Below are positions 9,045 through 17,428 of a stretch of 64,000 nucleotides of DNA, piece after piece. Origin of the DNA: Porphyromonas sp. (GTDB taxonomy: Bacteria; Bacteroidota; Bacteroidia; Bacteroidales; Porphyromonadaceae); contig JASBZK010000001.1 of assembly GCA_029983505.1 (NCBI GenBank), positions 52,458 through 116,457 of the forward strand. The letters are read 5' to 3'. The stretch's first letter is position 1. Every line of letters starts with the position of its first letter. The position numbers were made by a program, and so were the translations under genes. A model generated the notes under the pieces. It made no database searches. It worked only from the letters and a program-made list of their open reading frames with translations, and was not told the DNA's origin.

Positions 9045-9731
9045 TCAGAAGCGGTAACCTACGGTTACGAAGAATGCAGAGTTCTTGGTAGCAGGCAGTG
9101 TCACGCCGGCAGCTTCTTTCACTCTGTTTATGTTCTGGAGACCGAACTGAGCACCTACACCCACGAGGAAACGGTTGTACTCTACACCGCCACCAACTTG
9201 GATACCCCAGTCGAATCTGTTGTATGCGCCGTTGTCACCAAAGAGGTTCGTGGACTTGCTGTCCGTAGTGGTCTTGGGATCCGTCACTGCGGTCGTCGTG
9301 CTGCTTGTCGTAGTCAGAGAGCTTCCCACGCCGACACCAAGGTAAGGACCTGCATTGACGAAGACGCCGAACTCGCCTGCGTTAAAGCCCACGTTCGCGA
9401 GAATGGGGACGTCGATGTAATAGAGGTGGGTGGTGGCAGATGCCTTCGTGTCGATGAGGTCACCGAACTTGAATCCGTTTTCCAATTTAGAACCCTTCAT
9501 AGAGAAGTGTACCCCGGGACGCAAGGAGATATTCATATAACCTGCGTCGTAGAGGCTGAAGTCTGCATCAACGCCGACGCGTGCTCCGGAAGCAATCTTG
9601 GTGTCCTTGCTGTCACCAACCTTCAGCGTAGCACCTTGGTAACCGGCGCTGATGATGAACGTGGGACGATACTGCGCATAAGCGCCTACAGTCATAAGTG
9701 CAGCAGCTGCTGCGAGCAAAAGCTTTTTCAT
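9045..9731 (-). CDS. small outer-membrane beta-barrel protein (PorT-like fold)
   Basis: 228 residues with a signal peptide (MKKLLLAAAAALMTVGAYA) and alternating short strands typical of an 8- to 10-stranded barrel. It ends NSAFFVTVGYRF with the C-terminal Phe preferred by the BAM machinery. The gene at 63126-63881 encodes a paralogue with the same landmarks (IIxGYQGAxL, DIPVLxNxxF, VxAGPY, SFYVTVGYRF). A loop near residues 140-170 is rich in Thr/Ser (TTTSSTTTAVTDPKTTTDSK) and is the least conserved part. Divergent from katG. Structural role or small-molecule channel; function not known. Confidence 0.8.
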   Translation of the reverse strand: MKKLLLAAAAALMTVGAYAQYRPTFIISAGYQGATLKVGDSKDTKIASGARVGVDADFSLYDAGYMNISLRPGVHFSMKGSKLENGFKFGDLIDTKASATTHLYYIDVPILANVGFNAGEFGVFVNAGPYLGVGVGSSLTTTSSTTTAVTDPKTTTDSKSTNLFGDNGAYNRFDWGIQVGGGVEYNRFLVGVGAQFGLQNINRVKEAAGVTLPATKNSAFFVTVGYRF

Positions 9732-10037
9732 ACTTTTCTGTTTCTTAGTTTTGTGATCCTTTAGCTGTCTATGGACGGGGATCCGTTATACTCATATTTC
9801 TCTGCCTCCCACGCTTGGGAGACTGTTTGCGTTTTTGCCGCGTTTCTCCCGAGGGAGATACCCCGCGACTTTCGCCTCAAAGGTGAGCAAAATCTCCGAC
9901 ACAGCCAAAAACAACGCTTTTTATTTCATATATTTGTCATAAAAGAGCGACCTTTTTGGATATTTGATTTCCTCAAGAGACAAAAAATTGGTACATTTAT
10001 GCTGTATTTAATCACACCTAAACATTCCACACCCTTT
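9732..10037. other. divergent promoter region between beta-barrel gene and katG
   Basis: 306 bp without a gene. The katG promoter box is at 9929-9936. An in-frame extension of katG upstream to 9771 exists but has no homologous look and crosses the promoter. No paired repeat occurs here. Confidence 0.6.
9929..9936 (+). promoter_or_regulatory. katG promoter, -7 element
   Basis: TATATTTG matches the Bacteroidetes TAnnTTTG box. No clear TTTG lies at -33. Transcription would start near 9943, about 95 bases before the chosen start. Confidence 0.55.
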
Positions 10038-12215
10038 ATGGAAGAAAAAAAGACAGGCGGCTGCCCCTATATGCACGGGGCCAACACAAGAGCCAATGAG
10101 TCCGTTATGGACTGGTGGCCTAATTCGCTCAAGCTGAACATCCTCGCTCAGCAGGATAGCCGGACACAGCCCTTTCCCCACAATGACTTCGATTACCTCG
10201 AAGCCCTCAAGAGCCTTGACGTAGAGGCACTCCGAGAGGATCTCCTCGAACTGATGCACGACTCGCAGCCCTGGTGGCCCGCTGACTACGGTACGTATGC
10301 CGGACTTTTTGTCCGTATGGCGTGGCACAACGCGGGTACGTACCGCATCGCTGACGGTCGCGGAGGCGGTAACCACGGTAATCAGCGCTTTGCTCCGCTT
10401 AACTCCTGGCCCGACAACGCCTCTCTCGACAATGCACGCCGGCTCCTCTGGCCGATCAAACAGAAGTACGGCAATAAGATCTCTTGGGCAGACCTTATCC
10501 CTTTCGCGGGAAACGTCGCCTACGAGTCCATCGGGCTGAAGACCTATGGCTTCGCTTTTGGCCGAACGGACATCTGGCATCCCGAGATAGACGTCTACTG
10601 GGGCGCCGAAGAGCAGTGGCTCGCACCGAGCGATACCCGGTACGAAGAAGTAGACCGACCCTCCTCCCTCGAACGCCCCCTTGCTGCGGTGCAGATGGGT
10701 CTCATCTACGTCAACCCCGAAGGCGTTAACGGCAAGCCTAACCCCCAGGCTACTGCGGATCAGGTAAGAGAGACGTTTGCCAGAATGGGGATGAACGACG
10801 AAGAAACAGTGGCGCTTACCGTCGGCGGACACACGCTCGGTAAAACCCACGGAGCCGGACCGGCGAAGGTTTTGGGCAGAGATCCCGAAGCTGCTGACCT
10901 CGAAGCTCAAGGTCTCGGATGGATCAATCCCAACCAAAACGGATTGGCTCGCAATAAGATTACTTCCGGCATAGAAGGAGCCTGGACTACAGATCCTACC
11001 AAGTGGGACGACGGTTATCTCAAGATGCTCTTCGGACACGATTGGACACTGACGAAGAGCCCTGCCGGAGCGTGGCAGTGGGTGCCTATCGAGATTGCGG
11101 AGGAAGACAAACCGCGTGACCCGGATGATCCTGCCCTTAAGACGATTCCGATTATGACGGACGCGGATATGGCGATGAAAGTGGATCCCGTCTACCGCGA
11201 GATCTGTCGGAAATTTATGTCCGACTTCGGGTATTTCTCCGAGACCTTTGCGAAGGCCTGGTTTAAGTTGCTCCATCGAGATATGGGACCCAAGTCGCGC
11301 TACTTCGGTCCCTATGTCCCTGAGGAGGATCTGCTTTACCAAGACCCGATAAAGGATTTTGGCAAGAAAGATTACGATGTCGATGTCGTAAAAGACCGTA
11401 TTCGCAGGTCCGGACTCTCGCAGCAAGACCTTCTGAAGACGGCTTGGGACAGTGCCCGTACTTTCCGTATCAGCGACTACCGCGGCGGTGCAAACGGAGC
11501 CCATATCCGTCTTGAGCCGGCACGTCATTGGGCAGCAAACGAGCCCGAGCGACTGGATAAAGTACTTCCGGTTCTCGAGAAGATTGCGAAAGAGAGCGGC
11601 ATCTCCGTCGCCGATACCATCGTCCTCTGCGGTAACGTCGCGGTGGAGGACGCCATAAAGAAGGCCGGCTTTGACCTGAAGGTCCCTTTCTCTCCGGGGA
11701 GAGGGGACGCGCGTCAGGAGGATGTCGACCCGAATGATTGGAAGTTCCTGGAGCCCGTTTCTGACGGCTTCCGCAACTACCTCCGCGACGGCATAAGCGT
11801 GAAGCCCGAAGAGATGCTCCTCGACCGTGCCCAGCAGCTTGACCTCACAGCCCCCGAGATGACCGTCCTCATCGGAGGTCTCCGTGTGCTCGGAGCCAAT
11901 TACGCGGACGACAAATGTGGTGTCTTTACGGAGACCGTGGGCGCACTCTCGACCGACTTTTTCCGTGTCCTCACCGATATGCGGTACGCCTGGAAACCCA
12001 CAGGGGAGAATAGCTACGACATCGTGATGCGAGAGACGGGAGAGAAGGTGTGGACGGCTTGCCGTACCGACCTCGTCTTCGGCTCCAACTCCATCCTTCG
12101 TGCTTACTCAGAGGTGTACGCCCAAGACGACAATCGGGAGAAATTTGTCCGTGATTTCGTGTCTGCGTGGACGAAAGTGATGGACAACGACCGTTTTGAC
12201 CTGCTGAGGAAGTAA
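10038..12215 (+). CDS. katG: catalase-peroxidase KatG
   Basis: 725 residues, the normal family length when started at ATG 10038 (MEEKKTGGCPYMHG). The ATG at 9999 is possible but adds a non-family extension. It breaks down hydrogen peroxide by catalase and peroxidase reactions using b-type haem. The distal pocket is visible as R93, W96 and H97 (VRMAWHN). The Tyr of the Met-Tyr-Trp cofactor is in MGLIYVNPEG, and the proximal His is in GGHTLGKTHG. The degenerate C-terminal peroxidase-like half is also present (GLSQQDLLKTAWDSARTFR). It has its own promoter and a strong terminator, so it is a single-gene unit. It would serve peroxide defence in an otherwise anaerobe-like genome. Confidence 0.97.
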   Translation: MEEKKTGGCPYMHGANTRANESVMDWWPNSLKLNILAQQDSRTQPFPHNDFDYLEALKSLDVEALREDLLELMHDSQPWWPADYGTYAGLFVRMAWHNAGTYRIADGRGGGNHGNQRFAPLNSWPDNASLDNARRLLWPIKQKYGNKISWADLIPFAGNVAYESIGLKTYGFAFGRTDIWHPEIDVYWGAEEQWLAPSDTRYEEVDRPSSLERPLAAVQMGLIYVNPEGVNGKPNPQATADQVRETFARMGMNDEETVALTVGGHTLGKTHGAGPAKVLGRDPEAADLEAQGLGWINPNQNGLARNKITSGIEGAWTTDPTKWDDGYLKMLFGHDWTLTKSPAGAWQWVPIEIAEEDKPRDPDDPALKTIPIMTDADMAMKVDPVYREICRKFMSDFGYFSETFAKAWFKLLHRDMGPKSRYFGPYVPEEDLLYQDPIKDFGKKDYDVDVVKDRIRRSGLSQQDLLKTAWDSARTFRISDYRGGANGAHIRLEPARHWAANEPERLDKVLPVLEKIAKESGISVADTIVLCGNVAVEDAIKKAGFDLKVPFSPGRGDARQEDVDPNDWKFLEPVSDGFRNYLRDGISVKPEEMLLDRAQQLDLTAPEMTVLIGGLRVLGANYADDKCGVFTETVGALSTDFFRVLTDMRYAWKPTGENSYDIVMRETGEKVWTACRTDLVFGSNSILRAYSEVYAQDDNREKFVRDFVSAWTKVMDNDRFDLLRK

Positions 12216-12237
12216 ATCCTCTTTGCTTGTACAAGGA

Positions 12238-12275
12238 CGTCCGCCGGACACCGTGTCCGGCGGACGCCCTCTTTA
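12238..12275 (+). terminator. katG terminator
   Basis: A 12-bp G+C-rich stem (GTCCGCCGGACA at 12239-12250, TGTCCGGCGGAC at 12254-12265) is followed by GCCCTCTTTA, 23 bp after the katG stop. The T-tract is weak. Confidence 0.7.
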
Positions 12276-12300
12276 TAGGTCAATATGTCTACTCGCCACG

Positions 12301-12333
12301 CAAAAAGAGTCCCGGCATCAATGTGCCGAGACC
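12301..12333 (-). terminator. terminator after tRNA-Glu
   Basis: On the minus strand, GTCTCGGCA-cattga-TGCCGGGAC is followed by TCTTTTTG, 12 bases past the tRNA 3' end. It closes the tRNA-rpsT-tRNA unit. Confidence 0.75.
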
Positions 12334-12344
12334 CTTAGTGTCTG

Positions 12345-12416
12345 TAGCTCATGGGAGAATCGAACTCCCCTTCCCAGAATGAAAATCTGGTGTCCTAACC
12401 GATAGACGAATGAGCC
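12345..12416 (-). tRNA. tRNA-Glu (anticodon TTC)
   Basis: 72 nt read on the minus strand. Acceptor stem GGCTCAT/ATGAGCT (one G-U pair), anticodon stem-loop CCAGA-TTTTCAT-TCTGG, T arm GGGAG-TTCGATT-CTCCC, discriminator A; CCA is not encoded. Identical to the copy at 12819-12890. Confidence 0.97.
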
Positions 12417-12456
12417 GAATTACCACCCCGCCACGGAGTGCGGGGAAATGTTTCCG

Positions 12457-12717
12457 TTAGGCCTGCTTGAGACCGGCCGCGAAGTGAGCAAGAGAGCTCT
12501 TGAGGTTTGCGGCCTTATTCTTGTGGATACGTCCTTTCGTCGCCATCTTGTCGAGGAGCTTGGAGAGCTCGGGGAGCTTTGCCTCTGCTTCACTTGCGTC
12601 CGTGAGTGCGCGGAAGTCGCGTACGGCGTGACGCATAGTCTTGCCGTAGTAGCGGTTACGTTCGCGACGCACAGCGTTTTGACGTATTCTCTTGAGTGCT
12701 GATTTATGGTCTGCCAT
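12457..12717 (-). CDS. rpsT: 30S ribosomal protein bS20
   Basis: 86 residues, normal length. The start MADHKSALKRIRQNAVRRE is the highly conserved N-terminus, and the chain is Lys/Arg-rich and helical. It binds 16S rRNA early in 30S assembly. The gene sits between two identical tRNA-Glu genes on the same strand (101 bp after one, 40 bp before the other). No TAnnTTTG box was found directly upstream. It is therefore probably transcribed together with the tRNAs, which would be cut out by RNase P. Confidence 0.97.
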   Translation of the reverse strand: MADHKSALKRIRQNAVRRERNRYYGKTMRHAVRDFRALTDASEAEAKLPELSKLLDKMATKGRIHKNKAANLKSSLAHFAAGLKQA

Positions 12718-12818
12718 ATCTCTTTACTTGTGATGCTTTTCTTTTGATAAATACCGATCTGCCGAGTGGGGCTTCCGGAGCGTGAACTGAATCTTTCCCA
12801 AAAGAAAACCTTTATCTG

Positions 12819-12890
12819 TAGCTCATGGGAGAATCGAACTCCCCTTCCCAGAATGAAAATCTGGTGTCCTAACCGATAGACGAATGAGCC
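12819..12890 (-). tRNA. tRNA-Glu (anticodon TTC), second copy
   Basis: Base-for-base identical to 12345-12416, with the same cloverleaf and no encoded CCA. It is first in the transcription unit and has a full promoter 53 bp upstream. Confidence 0.97.
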
Positions 12891-12942
12891 TTGAAAAAGA
12901 TTCTTATTTCGTTTGAAATAACGTCTGAATCCTTAGCGTGTG

Positions 12943-12974
12943 CAAAGGTACAGCTTTATTTCGTAATCTCCAAA
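12943..12974 (-). promoter_or_regulatory. promoter of tRNA-Glu/rpsT unit
   Basis: On the minus strand, TTTG (12974-12971), a 20-bp spacer and TACCTTTG (12950-12943). This is a full match to the Bacteroidetes consensus. Confidence 0.8.
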
Positions 12975-13002
12975 AGTTTTGGCCCGGCTTTCTCTCTTTT
13001 TC

Positions 13003-13272
13003 TTAGCGACGAATACCGAGATCCTTGATGATCGCGCGGTAGCGTTCGATATCCTTTTTCATAAGGTAGTCGAGGAGGCGGCGGCGCTTACCGATGAGCC
13101 CTTTCATCGCTCTGGAGGTATTGAAGTCCTTGTGGTTGCCCTTCATGTGCTCCGTGAGGTGAGAAATACGATAGGTGAAAAGCGCAATCTGAGACTCGGG
13201 CGAGCCGGTGTCAGTGCGGGACGTACCATATTTCTCGAAGATTTCAGCTTTCTTTTCTGAATCCAAATACAT
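13003..13272 (-). CDS. rpsO: 30S ribosomal protein uS15
   Basis: 89 residues from ATG 13272, the usual length. Conserved core: GTSRTDTGSPESQIALFTYRI, HLxxHMKGNHKDFNTSRAMKGLIGKRRRLLDYL. An upstream in-frame start would add ~31 residues that lie in the leader; the promoter at 13371-13401 leaves about 90 bases of 5' leader before 13272. uS15 binds 16S rRNA in the platform and often regulates its own mRNA through leader structure. Single-gene unit. Confidence 0.97.
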   Translation of the reverse strand: MYLDSEKKAEIFEKYGTSRTDTGSPESQIALFTYRISHLTEHMKGNHKDFNTSRAMKGLIGKRRRLLDYLMKKDIERYRAIIKDLGIRR

Positions 13273-13370
13273 AATGATGCTTTGTTTTTGGAGGTAAAAA
13301 CCTTCGTGAGAAAATCCGTTATGTTGCTTACGATCACCCCTCCGATACGTTAGGAGAGGCATCACGGGTG

Positions 13371-13401
13371 CAAAGGTACCAAAATAATGTCTCTCGGCAA
13401 A
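13371..13401 (-). promoter_or_regulatory. rpsO promoter
   Basis: Minus strand TTTG (13401-13398), a 19-bp spacer and TACCTTTG (13378-13371). Confidence 0.8.
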
Positions 13402-13434
13402 ACTCCCGCCGGTGTCCGGCTCGAATCAGCCCGG

Positions 13435-14277
13435 CTATAGTTCTTCTTTTGGAGCCGACGGAGAGACTGTGAAAAAGATAGGCACAGAGGCAGCGTCCAT
13501 ACTCTTTATCGTCAAAAAGAATTGCTCGCTACTGCCTTTTACCCGGTCTCCCAAAGCGGGCTTGACGATCATTTCGGAGGAACTGCTCGCGTCCACTTTC
13601 TTCCACGCGTCCGAGTTGATGCCTGCTTCCCGCTCTTTGTATGCCTTATATACAAATTCGGCGGGGAGATTGGATTTGATGGTGAGACGTGCGTACTTTC
13701 CCCAGTACACGGCCGAGATATAGCAATGGTTTTCCGGGACGAGATATTTTGTGCCGGTTGTTACGCTGAAATTGCAGGAGTAGTATTCTGCCACAAAGGT
13801 GGTGCGATCTGTCTCCGAAAAACCGTAGCGGTAGTATTCGAACTGATTGTCTGGGTTCCTTTTTACGTAGTTTTCAGAGGAAAAAGCCTCCTTTTGTGCT
13901 CCGGTATACTGTTTCAAACCAGGAGCACCCGCCACGGAGACGCTAAAGGGAACGGGGCGGAAGTTGAATATGTAGCTCACTTTGCCCTCATATTGACCGT
14001 TTCCGACTTCCACCATCTCCCCCTTTTGAAGGGCAGCATAGTCGAGAGTCATATACGGACGGACGTTCAGTGAACCGACCGCAACCAGATGTTCCGGGAC
14101 TTCTCCTTTTTTAATGACCGTTTCAGGGTACGTCACAGTTGTTCCGGGCTCGGGTTTGGGTCCGATGTCGGGAACTTCTTTCCCTGTGCCTATGCCGGAA
14201 CTTCTCTGACAGGCACTGCCGAGGACGAGTAATGCGACCGGCAGGATAGTCCTGAAGATAATGGTTCTCTTCTTCAT
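13435..14277 (-). CDS. lipoprotein of unknown function
   Basis: 280 residues with a lipoprotein signal, Cys at about residue 23 (LVLGSAC), and a short Pro/Gly-rich linker (DIGPKPEPGTTVTYPE). The rest looks like an all-beta domain (EVGNGQYEGKVSYIFNFRP, NHCYISAVYWGKYARLTIKSNL). I do not recognise a family or catalytic motif. It has its own full promoter, and its nearest downstream neighbour is rpsO, which also has its own promoter, so it appears to be monocistronic. Probable envelope protein. Confidence 0.8.
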   Translation of the reverse strand: MKKRTIIFRTILPVALLVLGSACQRSSGIGTGKEVPDIGPKPEPGTTVTYPETVIKKGEVPEHLVAVGSLNVRPYMTLDYAALQKGEMVEVGNGQYEGKVSYIFNFRPVPFSVSVAGAPGLKQYTGAQKEAFSSENYVKRNPDNQFEYYRYGFSETDRTTFVAEYYSCNFSVTTGTKYLVPENHCYISAVYWGKYARLTIKSNLPAEFVYKAYKEREAGINSDAWKKVDASSSSEMIVKPALGDRVKGSSEQFFLTIKSMDAASVPIFFTVSPSAPKEEL

Positions 14278-14321
14278 TGTAGCTGGTGTATGTGTAGCCG
14301 TAAAAATGCTTTTTCGCTTCG

Positions 14322-14352
14322 CAAATCTACCATATAAGCTGCGAAGTCCAAA
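14322..14352 (-). promoter_or_regulatory. promoter of lipoprotein gene 13435-14277
   Basis: Minus strand TTTG (14352-14349), a 19-bp spacer and TAGATTTG (14329-14322), giving a leader of about 38 bases. Confidence 0.75.
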
Positions 14353-14399
14353 ACGTAGTCAGCAGTTGGCAGTGGGGTTGCGCCGGTGCAAAAAATCTT

Positions 14400-14480
14400 G
14401 GTACGACCGAGACAATCGCCTTGGTCTGTAAGGCAAGGAAAAGAGATACGGACCGGGGCAATCTCCTTGGTCTGTACCTC
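14400..14480. repeat. paired palindromic repeat (REPIN-like), locus 3
   Basis: Hairpin A at 14400-14430 (GGTACGACCGAG / TTGGTCTGTA). Hairpin B at 14443-14480 (GAGATACGGACCGGGG / CCTTGGTCTGTACCTC). Confidence 0.8.
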
Positions 14481-14620
14481 GTTTAGTTAGAAGCCCGGTG
14501 CCGGAAGTTTGAAAGGAAGGTAGACGTTTCGGGGCAGAGTGGAGCGCGATCCCCCTCAAACTGTTGCAGTAAAGAGTCCGTGACCTACGAAAAAGGCTTG
14601 GTGTCGGTGGAAGTGGCCTT

Positions 14621-15196
14621 TTACATTCCCCCGAAGTAATCGACGAGACGCCATTTGTCGTCGGGCGATTGGCGCACGAGGGTCAGCTCTTCGAGTACTT
14701 CGCTATTCAGCCAGCCGCTCAAAAAGCTTGCCGAGTCTCTGCCGACGTAATTCCACGAGGCAAAGAAACCCGTGGAGTCGGGTTGGAGTACTCGGAGGGT
14801 GTAGGGCTTCAGGGCGTCGTCCTCAAACTTCACCCCCGCGGGCAGGCTGATGCGGGATGTGCGGAACGCCTTGTCGTCAAGAAACGAGCGCACGAAGTCG
14901 CTCAGCGCCTCTTTCCCTTGGTTGCATTCTGCATCGGGGTTTGCGGCAAGAGCGTTATTTTCGTTGTAAAACTGCATCGCCTCTTCGTAAAGCTCGCTTC
15001 GAGTGGGCATCTTATTCGCGGTGTCTTCGCTCTCGGCGATGGCTAATGCGTTTTCCAAGGAAAGGCTGTCCTCGGCACCGGTGTGTCCCTCCTCTTTCGT
15101 GTTTGCCGAGCACGCCGTGCAGGCCAAGGCAGATGCCATCGCCGCAGCAAAAACTCCGGCTTTTCTCAATGTGTTAAGTGACTTACGACGGTTCAT
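14621..15196 (-). CDS. lipoprotein of unknown function
   Basis: 191 residues. The signal peptide has two candidate lipidation sites, Cys26 (SALAC) and Cys29 (CTAC). An acidic linker (KEEGHTGAEDSLSLENALA) is followed by a small alpha/beta domain (YEEAMQFYNENNALAA ... WNYVGRDSASFLSGW ... DDKWRLVDYFGGM). Its end resembles the NTF2-like or 'evaluates residual binding' proteins in shape only; I assign no family. It has its own -7 box at 15276-15283 and a paired repeat downstream. Confidence 0.78.
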   Translation of the reverse strand: MNRRKSLNTLRKAGVFAAAMASALACTACSANTKEEGHTGAEDSLSLENALAIAESEDTANKMPTRSELYEEAMQFYNENNALAANPDAECNQGKEALSDFVRSFLDDKAFRTSRISLPAGVKFEDDALKPYTLRVLQPDSTGFFASWNYVGRDSASFLSGWLNSEVLEELTLVRQSPDDKWRLVDYFGGM

Positions 15197-15275
15197 ATCT
15201 TTCCGGGAAGGATACTAAAAAAGAAGAAACTATTCCTGTCAGAGATCCCAATGGGAGGTCTCTGTTTTGCTCCGT

Positions 15276-15283
15276 CAAAGATA
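15276..15283 (-). promoter_or_regulatory. -7 element for lipoprotein gene 14621-15196
   Basis: Minus strand TATCTTTG, 80 bp from the start codon. No TTTG at the -33 position. An imperfect inverted repeat (CAGAGATCCC...GGGAGGTCTCTG, 15239-15263) lies in the leader. Confidence 0.5.
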
Positions 15284-15373
15284 CCTGTTTTTTTGCGGGA
15301 TATTTGTGGTTTTTGGTTAAAATATCTATGGACGTATGGTTTATTTTAGAGTCAGTGGTGTGCCTTCTTAAAA

Positions 15374-16210
15374 TCAGGTGCCTGCCTTGTCTTGCTGCCG
15401 ATCATAGCCGGTTTCGGCGAAATAAGTGCCGGAAGTGAGGTACGCCTGCATTTTGAGAAAATTAGGGTTTTCTTCGTCGGGGATGCCGAGATCCCTTGTC
15501 TTGTGCCAGAGGTGGAAGACGTAGCCTCCAAACCTTATCGGCGTGTGCCGGATGCCCAGCATCCCAAGCCGGTAGGCGATGTCGATGTCTTCGAAGCCCC
15601 ATCCTTCCATTGTTTCGTCGTAGCCGTTGACGGCGACGAAGTCTTTTTTCCAAAAGGAGAAGCTGAATCCCGCGATCGGCATCTCGTGCGCCCGGGTGCG
15701 GCTGATGCGCTCGGAGTACCATTTCATCAGGTGCGGAAGGCGAAGGAGGCTCTTGACTTCGCGCAGCCCTTTCTTCTTTCGGAGTAAACCGAGGACCGAG
15801 TAAGAGAGTCTCCCTTCTCCCAATGTGCGGCGGGTCATTTCTTCGGTGAGGACGATGCGTTTGCCGCCTGCGAAATATCCGGGCTTGGCCATCGCGATGT
15901 GGTCCTCGACATAGTGCGGGGAGAGGATGCAGTCGCCGTCGACTTGGAGGATGTAGTCGCCCCGGCAGACAGCAACTGCACTATTAAGGACGATGGTTTT
16001 GCGAAACCCCTTGTCTTCGTGCCACACGTGCTTGATGGGGACGGGGCTCTTGGCTGTCATCTCCTTTATGAGGGTTCGGGTCTCTTCCCCGCTGCCGTCG
16101 TCCGCGATGACGATTTCGTCCGGGAGAGCGGTCTGCCTGAAGGCGGACTCGAGCACCAGCCTTAGTGCCTCCGGCCAGTTATATGTGGTGATCAGCAGCG
16201 TCGTTTTCAT
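15374..16210 (-). CDS. family 2 glycosyltransferase
   Basis: 278 residues, GT-A fold. The N-terminus is LLITTYNWPEALRLVLES, with nucleotide-binding IVIADDGSGEET and the DxD-type metal site in LQVDGDCIL (about residues 93-101). A C-terminal galactosyltransferase-like segment (GWGFEDIDIAYRLGMLGI) carries the ED catalytic pair. It should transfer a sugar from a nucleotide donor onto a surface glycan or lipid. It starts 12 bp after the GT4 gene and completes a queF-GT4-GT2 operon. Acceptor unknown. Confidence 0.9.
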   Translation of the reverse strand: MKTTLLITTYNWPEALRLVLESAFRQTALPDEIVIADDGSGEETRTLIKEMTAKSPVPIKHVWHEDKGFRKTIVLNSAVAVCRGDYILQVDGDCILSPHYVEDHIAMAKPGYFAGGKRIVLTEEMTRRTLGEGRLSYSVLGLLRKKKGLREVKSLLRLPHLMKWYSERISRTRAHEMPIAGFSFSFWKKDFVAVNGYDETMEGWGFEDIDIAYRLGMLGIRHTPIRFGGYVFHLWHKTRDLGIPDEENPNFLKMQAYLTSGTYFAETGYDRQQDKAGT

Positions 16211-16222
16211 GGTCTTGTGCGG

Positions 16223-17413
16223 TTAGAGTTCCAGGAGCTTCTTCCACGTCTCATCGTTAGTGCTTCTGTCGTAGAAGTGCCGGTGTTCGAGCACCCGTCC
16301 TTGCATTTTTGCCCGGAGACTGTCATCCTTGGCAAGGCGGATCAAGGCAGATGCGTAGGCGTCCTTGTCGTAAGGTTTGATGAGTACCCCTGCGGGATTA
16401 TCGGTGCCGATGACTTCGTGAAAAGCCCCCGGTGTGTCAAAGGCAATGGGGATGCACCCTTGGTTTTGGGCCTCAGTGATGGCAAGGCAGTAACCTTCCG
16501 TCGAAGAGGTGATGCAGGAAAAAGCGGCTCTGCCAAACACGCCGTTAGGATCCGAACTGTACCCTTTGTACGCAATATTGGAGAGTCCGCTATCGGCGAT
16601 CTTCTTCTCGAGGGTCTTGGTAAAAGACCCTTTGCCGTAGAACTCGAACCGCCAATCGGGTAAGGCACGGGCACACACTTTCCATATATCGAAAAGTAAG
16701 TCTGCCTGCTTGGTGTCGCGCATAATGCGCCCCATAAAGACTGCGAGTTTCTCCTTCTCAAGAGAGGGGGCGGGCTCTATGGTCAGAGTGTTTCGGAGGA
16801 CTGCAATCTTCGAGCCGGTCTGTGTGTCAAGGTTGAGATCTTTGATCATCAACCGGCGATAGTCTTCGGTGAGCGTGATGAGGTAATCGGCTTGGCTGAT
16901 CTTCTTCTTCAATTCGCATTGTGTCCTTTTCTTCGTAAGTCCCCGGAAGAGATAATATCTCGGCCACTGCGTCAGGAAGTAGTCGATTTGTCTGCCGAGT
17001 GGGGCTTCTCTGAGGTTGTGCATCAATCTCCGTTTGCGGATTATCTTACCGTACGGATGTTCGTGGTGCCATATCGCCGTCTTGCACGACTTAATGGAGG
17101 AGAGGTCTAAGGCCAGAACCTTTCCCGGGTAGGGGATAAAGAGTAGTTGGATTCCTTCCCGCACTATGAGGTCATTGAGCAGCCTTGAATTTTCCTGCGT
17201 GTGTCCCTTCCTGTATCCGCCGAGGAATACCTCATTGATGCCCTCTGCCAAGGGGATGCTTACGTTGGACTCCGTGTGTTCCTTGAGGGGATTTACGAAA
17301 GTCGTCTTTATGCCAAACCTTTCCGACAAATAATTGGCTGTGTCAATAGACACCCGCACGGCTCCATTGAGGGAATGTAGGTCTTGGAGAAAGGCGATAT
17401 GGGTGATGGGCAT
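16223..17413 (-). CDS. family 4 glycosyltransferase
   Basis: 396 residues, GT-B fold. A divergent N-terminal Rossmann domain is followed by a conserved C-terminal nucleotide-sugar domain (LAVFMGRIMRDTKQADLLFDIW, FYGKGSF, ITSSTEGYCLAITEAQNQGCIPIAFDTPGAFHEVIG with the E-x7-E type motif). Retaining enzyme by family. It lies 15 bp from queF and 12 bp from the GT2 gene, so the two transferases probably act in one glycan pathway. Which glycan is not visible. Confidence 0.9.
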   Translation of the reverse strand: MPITHIAFLQDLHSLNGAVRVSIDTANYLSERFGIKTTFVNPLKEHTESNVSIPLAEGINEVFLGGYRKGHTQENSRLLNDLIVREGIQLLFIPYPGKVLALDLSSIKSCKTAIWHHEHPYGKIIRKRRLMHNLREAPLGRQIDYFLTQWPRYYLFRGLTKKRTQCELKKKISQADYLITLTEDYRRLMIKDLNLDTQTGSKIAVLRNTLTIEPAPSLEKEKLAVFMGRIMRDTKQADLLFDIWKVCARALPDWRFEFYGKGSFTKTLEKKIADSGLSNIAYKGYSSDPNGVFGRAAFSCITSSTEGYCLAITEAQNQGCIPIAFDTPGAFHEVIGTDNPAGVLIKPYDKDAYASALIRLAKDDSLRAKMQGRVLEHRHFYDRSTNDETWKKLLEL

Positions 17414-17428
17414 AGGCAGAACGTGGGG

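Larger units (their letters stand above)
14278..14620. other. gene-free interval with paired repeat
   Basis: This 343-bp space contains the promoter of the lipoprotein gene (14322-14352) and the paired palindromic repeat (14400-14480). The rest shows nothing recognisable. Confidence 0.7.

Noticed and set aside
1..9731. Type IX secretion C-terminal signals on exported proteins
   Set aside because: None of the exported proteins (phosphoesterase, lipoproteins, PtpA, TPR protein) ends in a recognisable ~80-residue T9SS sorting domain.
12758..17008. Identical 18-mer TCTGCCGAGTGGGGCTTC at 12758-12775 and 16991-17008
   Set aside because: One copy lies in a spacer and the other inside a glycosyltransferase gene, with no extension of the match on either side. 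A chance match of this length is plausible in 64 kb of biased sequence.
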